A stretch of 64,000 nt of DNA from contig JAPEVC010000075.1 in NCBI GenBank assembly GCA_027946555.1, forward strand, positions 1-64,000, written 5' to 3'. The translations under genes and the position numbers were made by a program. The stretch comes from Gnomoniopsis sp. IMI 355080. Taxonomy: Eukaryota > Ascomycota > Sordariomycetes > Diaporthales > Gnomoniaceae. The notes beneath the pieces are model-generated. The model saw only the letters and a list, made by a program, of their open reading frames with translations. It had not been told where the DNA came from and made no database searches. The first letter of the stretch is position 1, and every line of letters begins with the position of its first letter. This document shows, in pieces, positions 45,320 to 56,071 of this stretch.

Positions 45320-47918
45320 CTTGTGCATGCGGCGAGCTAATTCTCATTTAAGCGGGCTGGGAAAAAAAGGATTGTATTTGTGCGGAGGAAAATCTGCAAG
45401 AAGTTGTTTAGGTCTGCAGCGCGGCTCCTAAAAGGACTAAGGTCGAGCTGGGCAGCGGAACCCCAGGTACCGACACCAAGATAAGGTGATGACTATTAGG
45501 TTTAAGCATATTGTACTAGGACTCAAATGAATCTGGAGAGATCATGAGAATAAAATTTTTGGTTCATGAGTCGAGACAAAGTCTTTTACGGAGCAATCGA
45601 CTGGATTACTACCCCTCCCTATTGCCTCACACAGCATTTGCAGATCATGAAACAAGTTATAGAGTGTAGCATAATTCCTGTTTGGGTAGCTGACACCGGA
45701 CAGGTAAAATGACGGGAAGATGATTGGCCGGCTCGTGTTAAGAGATTCAGCAACCGGCGCATATGTCTCATTGGAGCAAACCTGATATGAGGTCTTCCTG
45801 TCAAGAGCATGTCAACTGGTCCATCTTTTCCTCACCCTCGATCAACAACAAAATGATGAACTAGTAGATACTCATGCATATATAGTACATACAACGATGC
45901 ATATTCGAAGTATCTCATAGACAATGCTATATGGCTAGGGCCGACACAAGTTGATGTCCGCCTATGAGATCATCCTACAATATCTCGACACATAATACAC
46001 CGTCCGTGCTCAAGAATGCATATCAATTGATCGGGTGAGACCATTGTCAAATCATCACCATCGACATAGCTTCGTGGGTTCTATATCATACTGGGCGACG
46101 AAGATGATAGTCACGCGACTTGCGAACGAAACGTGGCCTGAAACTTTTTCATGCATCGTGGAATACTGCGAATGAGGAAGTAGATTATAATACAATCAGA
46201 AGAATGCCAATGACCGTGATATTGTGTGTAGTATTTGTGGTTCAGGTCGTTTGAAGTTGCCCACAAACACGAGGTCAGTCACGGGCATTCCCTAAGGAGT
46301 AAAGTTTACCACATCCTCACTCTCTGACTGATACCAAACTTTGTTATTTAGCATCTGATCTGCATGTCAACTCATTATAGACGCTTATGCATATCGAGGA
46401 AGCTGGATGATGGATAAGGTGCTCCTCGGCACCTGATGTTGAACGATGTGACGTTGTATTTTCAAGGACGTCTGTTCCTGCGAAGGTCATTGTAGACCGC
46501 GCCGAAGGGGAGGATACATTCAACTTTAATGTTCTAACAAGCCCATAATTTCTTAAGGATAATGTTTCTATATACATATTTCGGGCACAAAGCTCTGAAA
46601 TGACGGCAATGTACTGGCCTGATTTGGCGGCCCTCTGCTCGGCTAGATGATGACGAGCTTGCCTTCCGAGCTTTCGTCGGGCCTTCACGGAGGGATGTCC
46701 AGTATCTCTCACCCTTCTGTGCATTGGTTCAAATATATAGGGCACAAATCTTTGGTCAATTGTGAATCCATGCAGCCCCCGTCGTGGGCATTCACAATCT
46801 GGGGTTGAGATTGACGAACTACCCTGGCCTAGAAAAGCATGGAAGCTCGGAAGCTGCCATAGGTTACAGGTGATCGATCACCAACACCAGGAGCTCTCCC
46901 GGACGATCCTGTTCCTGACCAGGAAGATCACCGATAAGAGTGCTACTATTGCCCTGTCGTGCAGCTAGTTCTCACGCTCTTGTTGCAAGTCTTGGCTGAG
47001 GAGAGGAAAGTTCAGCCTCAAAATTGGCCCGGTATTATCCCTGCAACGCTGCAATCTGGGGAACAACAGCGGCTACCTACACAGAGTTACCAAAGTTTAT
47101 ATTCACATTTCGCGTCTCAAGTGTTTTGTCTGTCGCCGAGCCTCTCAATGCTTGGGTTTCATAGGTGTCATCCCATTTTCGCAACCAGTGGCAGGACGGA
47201 GGAGGCCCTCGCATAAGGTCCACGCTATTGAGTCTGGTTGGTTTCGCCTGGTCTCTGTTCCGTCGCAAATAATTGTTAAGATTTGACGAACATGGAATTC
47301 AAGATGGCAGCCATCACCCAAAGACACCTGTTTCGATATCGGACCAAGCGTTGTCTCAGACGCAGCCCTGGTCCATGCTGCACATCAGCAAACATTGATG
47401 TCGATCCTAGATATTTCGCATATGCTTAAACAAAAGCTTCCTTGAGACGCCATGCAATGCGTTCAATCGATCAGCGCACCATCCTTGAACGACCCCTGAG
47501 AGAGGCCACCTTCTTTTGCGGGGAGGCTTCATTGGTACAGAACGGTATCAGATCAATAGTCTGTCGAGGCCATCATGAGGCCGACAAAGGGGTTAGGCAT
47601 AACAGAAGTTTGAACTTTGTTCCTGATTAGTGAGACAAGAGTGGTGCAAGCCTTCGGCTCGTGGAATATCACGAGCTTATGCTCAAAGCCACGAGGAAGC
47701 GAAGCATATCTTGTGAAAATATATAAGGACATCTGCACTCCCGGACTGTTGGTATGATTTTATTATCCTCAGCATTCGATCCTTCACTTCGAACTTGACT
47801 TTCCTCTTCTCAGGCTGTGCCTGTTAGTCATCGTCAACTATTATTGTAAACCCCCCACGTCTTTGACTTTTCCAGTCAACAGTAATCCGCCTTTTTTCTT
47901 GCAGCATAAAACATCAAA
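45320..47918. other. Long intergenic region
   Basis: This is a 2.6-kb AT-rich stretch with no supported gene. A 133-codon minus-strand frame at 46344-46745 has no recognisable domain and mixed codon character. Parts of 47300-47640 on the minus strand are faintly protein-like, but with stops. The 3' end of this stretch is the promoter of the Egh16-like gene. Confidence 0.45.
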
Positions 47919-48765
47919 ATGTTCACCAAGGCCGTATTTGTTATTCTTTCAGCTTCCAGCCTTGTTGCTGGGCACGGCAAACCTGCAGTATTTCAAGGCG
48001 ACTTAGGCGGCAATGGAACCGCTCTGGGTATTCAAGGTGCTGTTGTTCAGGGAGCAGGTCCAAACAAGCTGGTCAGTAAGAGAACAGGGCCCCAGAAGCG
48101 AGGAAATATGCTGATATCAGGATAACTTACAGACTGAGCTCGACACCACTGTATTTGGTAGCACCAAGGTTCTTAGTGATGGTCTTGGTGAAACAACCGG
48201 CGGAGGCAAGAACAAGGCTGCCTCAATCTCACAGGCCATGGCGCTTTCGGGCGATACTCTTCCCCAAGTCTCACAGGGAGGCAACATCTCAGGCAACTTC
48301 CACGTCGTCACTTCCGACGGCTGCGGCTCTGTCAGCGCTGTTCTGGACCCCACTGCGACTGGAAAGTTCAGCGAAGGCACGAAGCTCACGACTGTTCAAG
48401 ACGTGCCAGGCACCAACGGCAATTGCCCAAGATCTATCACCAAGAAGTCCTTTGTGCGGGATATTCTCGAGCGATCCGGAGTGATCACGCGGCGTGCAAC
48501 CAACGTCAACATGGACTTCCCAGTCACCTTCACTCTTCCATCAAATGTTGCCTGCAGTGGCACCGTTGGCAACGTAAATGGCGTATGCTTCGTCAAGATG
48601 GCCAACACAAACCCTGCTGGCCCTTTTGGCGGCGTCGTTCCCATCCAGGTTGGAAACAACTCCACGACGCCACCCCCAGCTGCTGCGCCGCCCGCTACAG
48701 GCGCTGGCACCGGCGCCGGCACCGGGGCTACCAACCGGAGACGCGCGCGTGAGTTCTCCGCGTGA
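47919..48765 (+). CDS. Secreted Egh16-like protein (DUF3129, GAS1/MAS family)
   Basis: The model is join(47919..48071,48133..48765), 261 residues, donor GTCAGT and acceptor TTACAG, phase 0. The signal peptide is MFTKAVFVILSASSLVAG, followed by the family start HGKPAVFQGDLGGNGTALGI. Conserved internal stretches are FGSTKVLSDGLGETTGGGKN, MALSGDTLPQVSQGGNISG, RATNVNMDFPVTF and NTNPAGPFGGVVPIQVG. The tail is Pro/Ala/Gly-rich. Egh16 homologues are secreted proteins first seen in powdery mildew; the Magnaporthe members GAS1 and GAS2 are expressed in appressoria and contribute to infection. A role in plant or insect interaction here is inference from the family. Confidence 0.88.
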
Positions 48766-50145
48766 ATATAATGGGAGCGAGAGACAATGGCTACTTCAAT
48801 TCATTGGTACAGCCCTGTTTTACCGTCCATGCTGGCCTCATGGATGTTTTCACCAGGTGCCTGGCCTTGGCACATCACGTAGCCCTACCTCGGGCAGATA
48901 CTGAGGATGGGTGTTGTCGGTGGAATGGACACTTTGGGTGGGTAGTGCCAGCCTGTCTTTACTTAGCAACCACCATGTTGATAGGCCACGTCCGACTCTT
49001 GGCGGCGAGATTCATACACTCTTTAAGCTGTATCAATGTTCTTTTGTCATGCGGTATTCACCTACGTACTTAATTTCGTATGTAATCGTGTTATAATAAT
49101 ATGTTAAAAAAGAAAACTTCTGTCTCCTTTCCATATCTCGCTGTGGACACAAATGCTGGTCAGGCAAAATGTTCGATTATTCTCGAAAAATCATCTCGTC
49201 AACCCACTACCTAAATTCAACCTCTCCACGCAAGTGTAGTGCAGAGCTACAGTCCCCATACGTACTTCTTATTGCCCCACAGGTACGAGTACCGGTCAAC
49301 GTGCAATGCGCAATGGTCACGACACCCTTTGTCAACGACTGATACACTCTTTGCAATCCCAAGCAAGGCTGGACGGAGACGTTCGAGACCATATGGCTTT
49401 GCTAGATTAGTTCAAAAGACTTTGAGACGAGAAGGACTTGGCCCAACTTCGCGGAGACAGGCTTACACCGGGATCATGCATCATTAATAAGGCAAGTGGG
49501 TCTGCCAAGGCCTCCGCGTATCAAATAATCATTTCAGGTAACAACCTAGAAGTCGCGGGGAGTACCTAGATATGATTTTCCAAAATTGACGGTGGTAGAA
49601 ACATCCCCCCCCTCTTCTTTCTCCCGGTGATTGAATCTTGTTCACTATAATAGAAGTCGGGGATAAAGCCGGGAGATGAATGATTAAAGTCTACAATGAA
49701 TATTGACTACTTGATGCTTATCTAAATAATGAACTCGAGAGCATTTAAGCGGACTCGCAGGCTCTGGGAAATACTAATATCACCGAACCTCTATGTTGCT
49801 CAGCTCAACTTCTATTCTATTTGATAACACATCTGTGTCTCTTGAAGGGCGGATTTAGCCATGTATCGTGACCTACCAACTCGTCCGTGAATCGACGAGG
49901 CCATGCCTAAGATTCGCTTGGGCGCACTTTATCAAAGCTGGCCTGCTACCTTACCCAAATGCAATTTACGTCCACATTACGCTATCCGATCCTTACCTTA
50001 GGTTGAGATCACATATCTGACTGTCACCGGAAATTGTTGCCGATAGTATCGGCTGATCTTCAAAGTACAACCCAGGAGATGAACAGGAAGATTAGGGTAG
50101 CATCGAATGTCTTGTCGTCACGTACGGGGTACTTCGGAAGGTCTA

Positions 50146-50520
50146 CTAGGTACATCTTGTCATGGGTAGACGGGTCGGCCCGACGTTGATCTTCCGTCGG
50201 CTCCAGTCATCAAAATCTGGATCCGAATCTGCAATGGGTACCTTGATTTGGTCCTTGAGTTCACCGAGAGACTGAAAGATGTTTCGTTGCTCACTGCTTA
50301 TTGTGACTGCATATCTATCCATATCGAATGGCTCCATGTACCCATGTCCCGGAAAGATACATGGTCAAGACATTGCTGGACCATTTTCCATTCCAAACTG
50401 CCATCGAGCTGTCTGATTCCTTTATTTTGTATATACGAAACTTGCTGAAAATCCCAATATGAGGAGCCGTCAAGATATAACGAATCCTCTCGTATACCAA
50501 CTCGCTGCTTGATTCGTGAG
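50146..50520 (-). pseudogene. Frameshifted protein-coding fragment, unknown family
   Basis: On the minus strand one frame reads SRIKQRVGIREDSLYLDGSS, YWDFQQVSYIQNKGIRQLDG and SLEWKMVQQCLDHVSFRDMG before running into a stop near 50288. Protein-like sequence continues from about 50340 in another frame (MEPFDMDRYAVTISSEQRN, then DSDPDFDDWSRRKINVGP) to the TAG at 50146. This pattern fits one reading frame broken by a single indel near 50340. No family was recognised. It could instead be two unrelated spurious frames. Confidence 0.4.
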
Positions 50521-50521
50521 C

Positions 50522-50533
50522 TTACCTAGGTAA
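50522..50533. repeat. 12-bp perfect palindrome TTACCTAGGTAA
   Basis: This is a perfect inverted repeat with the TACCTAGGTA core, at the 5' edge of the frameshifted fragment. Confidence 0.9.
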
Positions 50534-51172
50534 TGTAAGACCTCTAGGTTATATATGTAAGGAGGATGCCTCTCAGTTGACAATGGCATACCTTCTCACA
50601 TGGTTCTTTGCAAATTGCGTTGGCCGGGAAATGCTGCAATCAAGGTCACTGGACGAGTTGAAAGCAACTCGATAATTTCACGATGTGGACATAATGGGCT
50701 TGCAGAAAGCTATCTAGGTACATCTCGACTAGAAGAAGAATCCGATAATCCCACCTCGCCACAAGCCTGGGAGGTTATTCTCCGGGCCAAGTGATCATTA
50801 CGGCCCTATTGCATCATCCGTGCAGTACATCTCACACCTGCATCAACTTTATGCGTCGCAGGCTCTCGCTTACCACTTCAATATTGGCCGGTTGGGTATG
50901 AGTCCCTGGGAAAGGTGAACATGTCGAGGAGTGAGGTCAGGTTGACATCATGGAGACAGCCAACATCCCGCCATATATTCTAAAGGTTTCCATATACTAA
51001 CACATACGAATACATAGTCTTTGTTCCCATATGTGTAATTCCGGCCATCAAACGTTCCTCTACAGTCCCTCCTCAAACCGTACCCATATTTTTCATCCCG
51101 GTTGTGTCATTTACAATACTACAATTCAAGCAACCATCTTGGACTTCGAAAACAATACAACTGCAATCCACA

Positions 51173-51831
51173 ATGTCAGCCACGTTGAACCCCGACGCGC
51201 TTGATAATCAGGGCGAATTCTCTTGCAGGGTTCCCCCTTCAAAGCCTCTTACCACCAAGGGCGTAAGTCTTCCCCAGTTCGATTGATCCGGGCCCATCGC
51301 ATGCCATGGTTGCTCACATCACAACAGCACAAGCCCGGAGTCAAGGTCGGCAAAGATGCGGTTCCAGAGTTCACTGCAAAGACCTACCCACCAGGCACCG
51401 CTCCAGAAGAAAACACATTCCAGCCCAATCCAGTGTCAGAAGTCCCAGGGCAGGCTGACAATCCTGACGCGACGATCCGCACCGATCCTCTCGACTTTGG
51501 CAGCGTCGCCGCAACATCAGGCACGATATACAACCAGACCAAGTTTGGTCACCCTGTGCATGGCCAGACGAGCTCGGAGCTCCACGGCCGCAAGAAGAGG
51601 GAACGCAACGGCGTCGAAGGTCGTGTTACCCACGGATACCCTGGCGTTGAATCGGGCGATGGCAGTGTTGAGTCCAAAGTTCGCAGGGTAGGTGCCGATC
51701 TTGAGGGTGAAGCGGCGGAGATGAAGGGTAAAAGAGGATACAGTGGTGCTATCGAAGGGGGACTCAACGCTCCGGGAGCTGAAGAAACTTTTCCTGTCGG
51801 TCCAGAACAAGTTGCTTCAGAGATGCCTTAG
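51173..51831 (+). CDS. Small hydrophilic conserved fungal protein, function unknown
   Basis: The model is join(51173..51262,51328..51831), 197 residues, donor GTAAGT and acceptor CAACAG, phase 0. The sequence begins MSATLNPDALDNQGEFSC, then PLTTKG-HKPGVKVG, VPEFTAKTYPPGTAPEENTF, PNPVSEVPGQADNPDA and GQTSSELHGRKKRERNGVEG. I recognise this order from a family of small, Gly/Pro-rich, probably disordered proteins that is widespread in Pezizomycotina. No signal peptide or membrane segment is present. Nothing in the sequence gives a biochemical role; the lack of hydrophobic core suggests an intrinsically disordered, perhaps stress-related protein. Confidence 0.85.
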
Positions 51832-53040
51832 AATATTCGCAAGTAGTGCTTACGCTCTTGTTCGACCTTCAAGAAAGGCTCTGTTTGTACCTAGGTATTG
51901 CACGCATTAAGAATTTAAGAACCAGTCGTCTTTTAAGTCGATAGAGTATAGCACAATCTCACTCGAGGAACATAAAATGTTGCAACGACGACAGCATTCA
52001 CTTCCCGGAGCTCAATTCCTTCTACGATTATTGAGACAGTTCTCCTGCCTCTGTGCGATCGACAAACCTAAGGCACACTTCACTAGGTGTAGGATGATTA
52101 CGTCCGTCCCGCAACACTGTATAGCTACTGTGCGTTACGATAACACTTGAGAAGGCCGGATGACATGTTATCTTCGGAAACGCAAGCTTGTGTCCAAAGT
52201 CTTGGTCTTTTGCAAGTGTACACTTTGCATTGTATACACAGAATCTTTGCTTCGTCCACTTCGGTACACTGTAGAATACCACGATCCAAGTGCATTGCGA
52301 TAAATTTTATCGAGCGCTAGATAAGCCTGAAGAGGAAGCTCCGACATAGGGCCGTCCGAATGCAAACGGCAACGAGACTTTGTGCATGTGTTTCAATAAA
52401 TGATCATTTTGAGGTGAATTTAAGCTCAACCGGTTTCCCTAGGAAGGCCTGGGGCATACTAAATAGGCATATGAAAACCTTTGGAAAGCTGAAGCATCTA
52501 GGTATGTGAAACTACCCGGGCATTTACCATCCTGAGGTCTACAAGACCCAATTGATTCAAAACATCGCAACTAAAAGTCTTGTAAGACACTCGATATAGA
52601 AATAACAGCAGTTCCACGTGCCTCAGACATGCTGGATTTAATGCTTGTGGACTCTCTTCAGTTGGAAAATCCGCGCTCAGACGCCTGCCTGAATTTGACT
52701 TTTGTGCTTCAAGAAGCCAAGCTCACCAGACGAAACCTAACATTATCAAAGCCAAGAGAAGGGTTCTGTATAACAGCCTAATATAAACCTTTTCTGTAAC
52801 CGTGACAGAAATGTGATTGGTCTGAATGGTTTCTCGAAACAACACGGCAACCCTCAACCTGAGTCAACTTTGGACAATATCAAATTCGGCAGCATCTCTC
52901 CTAAAACTGTATACAGTATAATAAGTCGTTGACGTCTTTCAGATACTACCAAGACACTTATCAAGTACGCTTATCATGTCTCAAGACCGAGATCCTCGAT
53001 TTCTTTCTACATAAGCCGAATGTAACACCCGAATGGCCTA
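51832..53040. other. Intergenic region
   Basis: A TACCTAGGTA palindrome lies at 51888-51897. On the minus strand at 52028-52370 two overlapping frames are protein-like in turn (MSELPLQAYLALDKIYRNAL, then KWTKQRFCVYNAKCTLAKDQ), which may be another frameshifted relic. No intact gene was seen. Confidence 0.4.
51888..51897. repeat. 10-bp perfect palindrome TACCTAGGTA
   Basis: A copy of the recurring palindrome, about 60 bases after the stop of the small hydrophilic protein gene. Confidence 0.9.
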
Positions 53041-54479
53041 ATGCCCACAACCGCTATGCCACCTGCTTCTTCATATCTTATATCAATGGTTTCAGCCATG
53101 CAGGTTTTGCCAGCTAATGAGACTCAGATTGCTGCTGAGAAGAACGTCGAGGGTGCGGCAGTTGCTTCACATCGGGGACTATTCGCCATCAGTGTCATTT
53201 TTACCATCCTCCCTTCCGTTGCCGTGGGCCTGCGTCTACTATCCGGAAGACTGATCCGACGAAGGTTTAGTTGGGCCGACTACACCGTGTTTGCAGCCAC
53301 CGTACGTAAAAATTTCCAAAACAAAGTCCGGTTAAACTGATGCTCAGTCCTTAGCTGGTCGTCGCCGGATATTGGACGACTGCTTTGACAGGTAATAAAA
53401 AAAAAAAAATGCAACTATACTATTGTGTCTTTCGAGTCCAGAATATCTTCTAACAGGCTTTCCACAGGGGTGATTGTAGGAGGCCTTGGATCCCCGTCAA
53501 TCGAGGAGGAGCTTGAAGACTATACCACTGACGAGGTTGAAGCCGCATTTAAGGTGCGTCGACCCCAGTGATTCAAGATTGCTCACTCCAGTCCAGTGCT
53601 AATACATCTAGGCGGCTTTTGCACTACAAATACTGTGGGCAGTGGCTAGTGGACTGTACAAAACATCGGTCCTTCTTTTTTACTGGGACATCTTTCCAAA
53701 CTTGCGGCGAGTTTGTTCCGTGGCAATATTTGGTGTCGTTTTTCTGGCCTTTGGAACGATCATCGGTATTCTGTTGTCTTGTGGGCACATTGAAGACAAT
53801 TGGAAGCACATACGACCCTTCCACACGCAATGTGGCAACCTTAGTCTCTCCTTTCAGACCTCAGGCGCTGTCAATATTGCTACCGACGTGCTTGTGCTTC
53901 TGATCCCTATTCAGGACATCCTCAAGCTACAAGTACCACGATACCGAAGGCTAATTCTAATTACTACCTTCACTTTGGGATGGTTGTGAGTGCTAATAGC
54001 ATGGCTCCACCCAAATTCAACTTCTTGAAGCTAATCTGGAAAATGTTATATACAGGACATGTGCTATCGGAATCGGCCGCCAGGTTGACTTCATGGTAAC
54101 TAGACCACGAGACTATTCAGACACGCCCTACGCCATGTTGCCTGTCATCATCTTCAGTGGCGTGGAACCAAGTGTGGCGGTGTCGCTGGCTTGTGTCCCG
54201 CTGATGCGGCCCCTATTCTTTGCAATGAGGCCCAATAGCGGTATAATGGAGGACTGTGAAGTTTTTCAAACAAGGCGAAGAAGGGCAACGATCGACGCGA
54301 GGCCAATGACGAGGAGATACACAGGAGATGCAATCATGTTCCAACCACCACACCTGACCTCGCGCTCGTCGAGATCCCGATTACTTAGGAGGGCTAGTGA
54401 CTTGTCTGCAGAGTCGTACAGCAGGGCCATATCGCAAATATCGACCCGAACCAACTCAAGATTTGTGATGGAACAGTAA
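53041..54479 (+). CDS. Seven-TM rhodopsin-like fungal membrane protein
   Basis: The model is join(53041..53301,53355..53391,53468..53553,53612..53985,54056..54479), 393 residues, four introns in phase. The fourth exon encodes LWAVASGLYKTSVLLFYWDI, SVAIFGVVFLAFGTIIGILL and NIATDVLVLLIPIQDILKLQ. Others give RGLFAISVIFTILPSVAVGL, FSWADYTVFAAT and SDTPYAMLPVIIFSGVEPSV. The order RRFSWADY, KTSVLLFYW, NIATDVLVLLIPI and GVEPSVAV is the usual pattern of the fungal rhodopsin-domain family related to PTH11-type proteins, but no CFEM domain is present. The C-terminal tail is Arg/Ser-rich. Ligand and function are unknown. A13 in the second intron may hinder sequencing. ATGs at 53086 and 53098 are alternative starts. 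Confidence 0.85.
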
Positions 54480-54793
54480 AGGTTGGACCACAAGGGGATT
54501 TCACTTGGCATCTACCAGGTCTCGATGAAATTCAGGATTCATTTGAGCAGACTGCTCTTTATGGGAGCTCATTGCCCCTACAAAACGGGCTGAGGCACTT
54601 TGTCCACCGTTGCATTCCAGGACTGTGGAAAGCTGCTTACTCAGCTATCTGGTGGTGCTCGTATAACTGTGTGAAAAATAAATATATACGCGAATGTTTG
54701 AGAATCATCGGGTGCAACAATGGAAAACTCACGTGCCAGACATATGATGATGTTGGCTGGGCACGTAATACGACTTTCGTGAAATTTGATTGA
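54402..54793 (+). other. Protein-like open frame overlapping the rhodopsin-like 3' end
   Basis: A second frame, shifted by two bases from the rhodopsin-like tail, is open from about 54402 to the TGA at 54791-54793. It reads HIANIDPNQLKICDGTVKVG, PQGDFTWHLPGLDEIQDSFE, HFVHRCIPGLWKAAYSAIWW and TCQTYDDVGWARNTTFVKFD. Its composition (Trp, Cys, Gly, balanced charge) is that of a real protein. The only internal ATG (54572) is late, so it may be a 3' exon reached by alternative splicing, a read-through frame, or a relic of a fused neighbour. I do not recognise the family. Confidence 0.4.
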
Positions 54794-54937
54794 ATGTGAG
54801 TAAGGGCTGCCACACTCCTAAACTAAATCCAGGAGCCAACCCAAAGTCCAAAATTAAGAATATGCTAAAAAAGATGCATCCTTATAAACGCTGACAAAAG
54901 GGTCCTGGCCTGCCTTGCTTTCTTGCGTGATCAAGAC

Positions 54938-56071
54938 TCAAAGCTGATTACCAGATCCACTCAGCATACTGCTAATAACCGAATCGGCGGAATCGGGGGT
55001 AACGACAGTCAGACCCGAGAAGTCAGTCAAGAAATCAGTGTCTGCGAAATCAAAGCTGCCCGTATTACTGTAAGCGTTCTGAACGCAGTCGCGTCCAAGT
55101 GCAGAGCTACACAACCCCACGTCGGCAGCCTCAGAGCTGAATAAAGAGCCCACGAAACCAGAGTCGGCAATAACTGGGGTGTTGACGAAGTAGTTGCCCT
55201 CATAGAGGCCTCTACCATCGTCAGTACCCTCAAGAAGGTGGCCCGAGTTATCCTCCCAGATATTGTTGACGGCGTGGAAGAGAGTGCTCCCGCTCAGGGC
55301 AGGCGTGCGGCCTGACGTATAGTAGACGTGGTTCTTATACCAAGTGATAGTGTCGTCAGTTCCGACCATCTCCATCGCCCAGTATGTGTGATTGTCGCAC
55401 GTGGCAGAGTTGCTCGTATAGCCGTTGAGGTAGCTGTTGGAGACTGTGATGCTGGCGTCGGGGTTCTGGCCGAAGGCGTAGTGTTGGCGGCCTAGGTACG
55501 ACGTGGCCACATGGTCAATCCAGATCAAGGAACAGTCGGCAAATGTTAGGGCGTCGCCTCCCCAGACGTATTGAGGGTTGAGGTTTGTGATTGCGACGTT
55601 CTGGATAATGATGTTGGAGACACCAACGAAGCGAAGACCCTTGCCATAAAGCACGGCGTTGTTTGTGCCGACAAGTGTCTTGTCGGATGCGACATTAATG
55701 CCTTCCATAGCGGCTGTATCCACGGTGACATCGTATAGAGCATAGTCGCCGCAGCCGTCGAGGGTGTTTAGCAAGGCTTGTCCGCCCTCCTCAGGCGTGC
55801 AGGAGTACGAATTACAAGCCTGCTCCACGGTCGAGCCCTCGGAACCCTGAAAGTTAAAGGTGCCGTCAATGACAATGACTTGAGGATCGGCCGAGGTGAG
55901 GTACGTCTTGAGCTCATCGATAGTCGTGGGGTACACGGGATCCACGTCACCGCCACCGGTGGCAGCGGCAGCAAAGCCCATAGGGGTGCCCGTCACAACA
56001 GAAGATATCGCCGCTTCAGCGACGTGGCCAATGGCGGCCAAGGCCATGGCGGCGACTTGGAAAGATCGCAT
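54938..56071 (-). CDS. Secreted pectin lyase (PL1)
   Basis: This single-exon gene of 377 residues has nearly the length of Aspergillus pectin lyase A. The signal peptide is MRSFQVAAMALAAIGHVAEA. The right-handed beta-helix family motifs are present in order: GFAAAATGGGDVDPVYPTTI, KTLVGTNNAVLYGKGLR, NIIIQNVAITNLNPQYVWGG, DCSLIWIDHVATSYLGRQHY, NHTYWAMEMVG, SGRTPALSG and CSSALGRDCV. The combination of WGGDAL, WIDHV and GRQHY (with the catalytic Arg) is that of pectin lyases acting on methyl-esterified pectin without calcium, and not pectate lyases. The product cleaves plant pectin by beta-elimination outside the cell. The gene is isolated, with no neighbouring pectinase. Confidence 0.94.
   Translation of the reverse strand: MRSFQVAAMALAAIGHVAEAAISSVVTGTPMGFAAAATGGGDVDPVYPTTIDELKTYLTSADPQVIVIDGTFNFQGSEGSTVEQACNSYSCTPEEGGQALLNTLDGCGDYALYDVTVDTAAMEGINVASDKTLVGTNNAVLYGKGLRFVGVSNIIIQNVAITNLNPQYVWGGDALTFADCSLIWIDHVATSYLGRQHYAFGQNPDASITVSNSYLNGYTSNSATCDNHTYWAMEMVGTDDTITWYKNHVYYTSGRTPALSGSTLFHAVNNIWEDNSGHLLEGTDDGRGLYEGNYFVNTPVIADSGFVGSLFSSEAADVGLCSSALGRDCVQNAYSNTGSFDFADTDFLTDFSGLTVVTPDSADSVISSMLSGSGNQL

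Larger units (their letters stand above)
48766..51172. other. Long intergenic region
   Basis: This 2.4-kb stretch holds a frameshifted gene fragment at 50146-50520 and a TTACCTAGGTAA palindrome, both listed separately. Otherwise it is AT-rich with no supported gene. Confidence 0.5.

Noticed and set aside
46344..46745. 133-codon minus-strand ORF in the 45-48 kb gap
   Set aside because: No domain, signal peptide or splice partner; codon and residue use look random.
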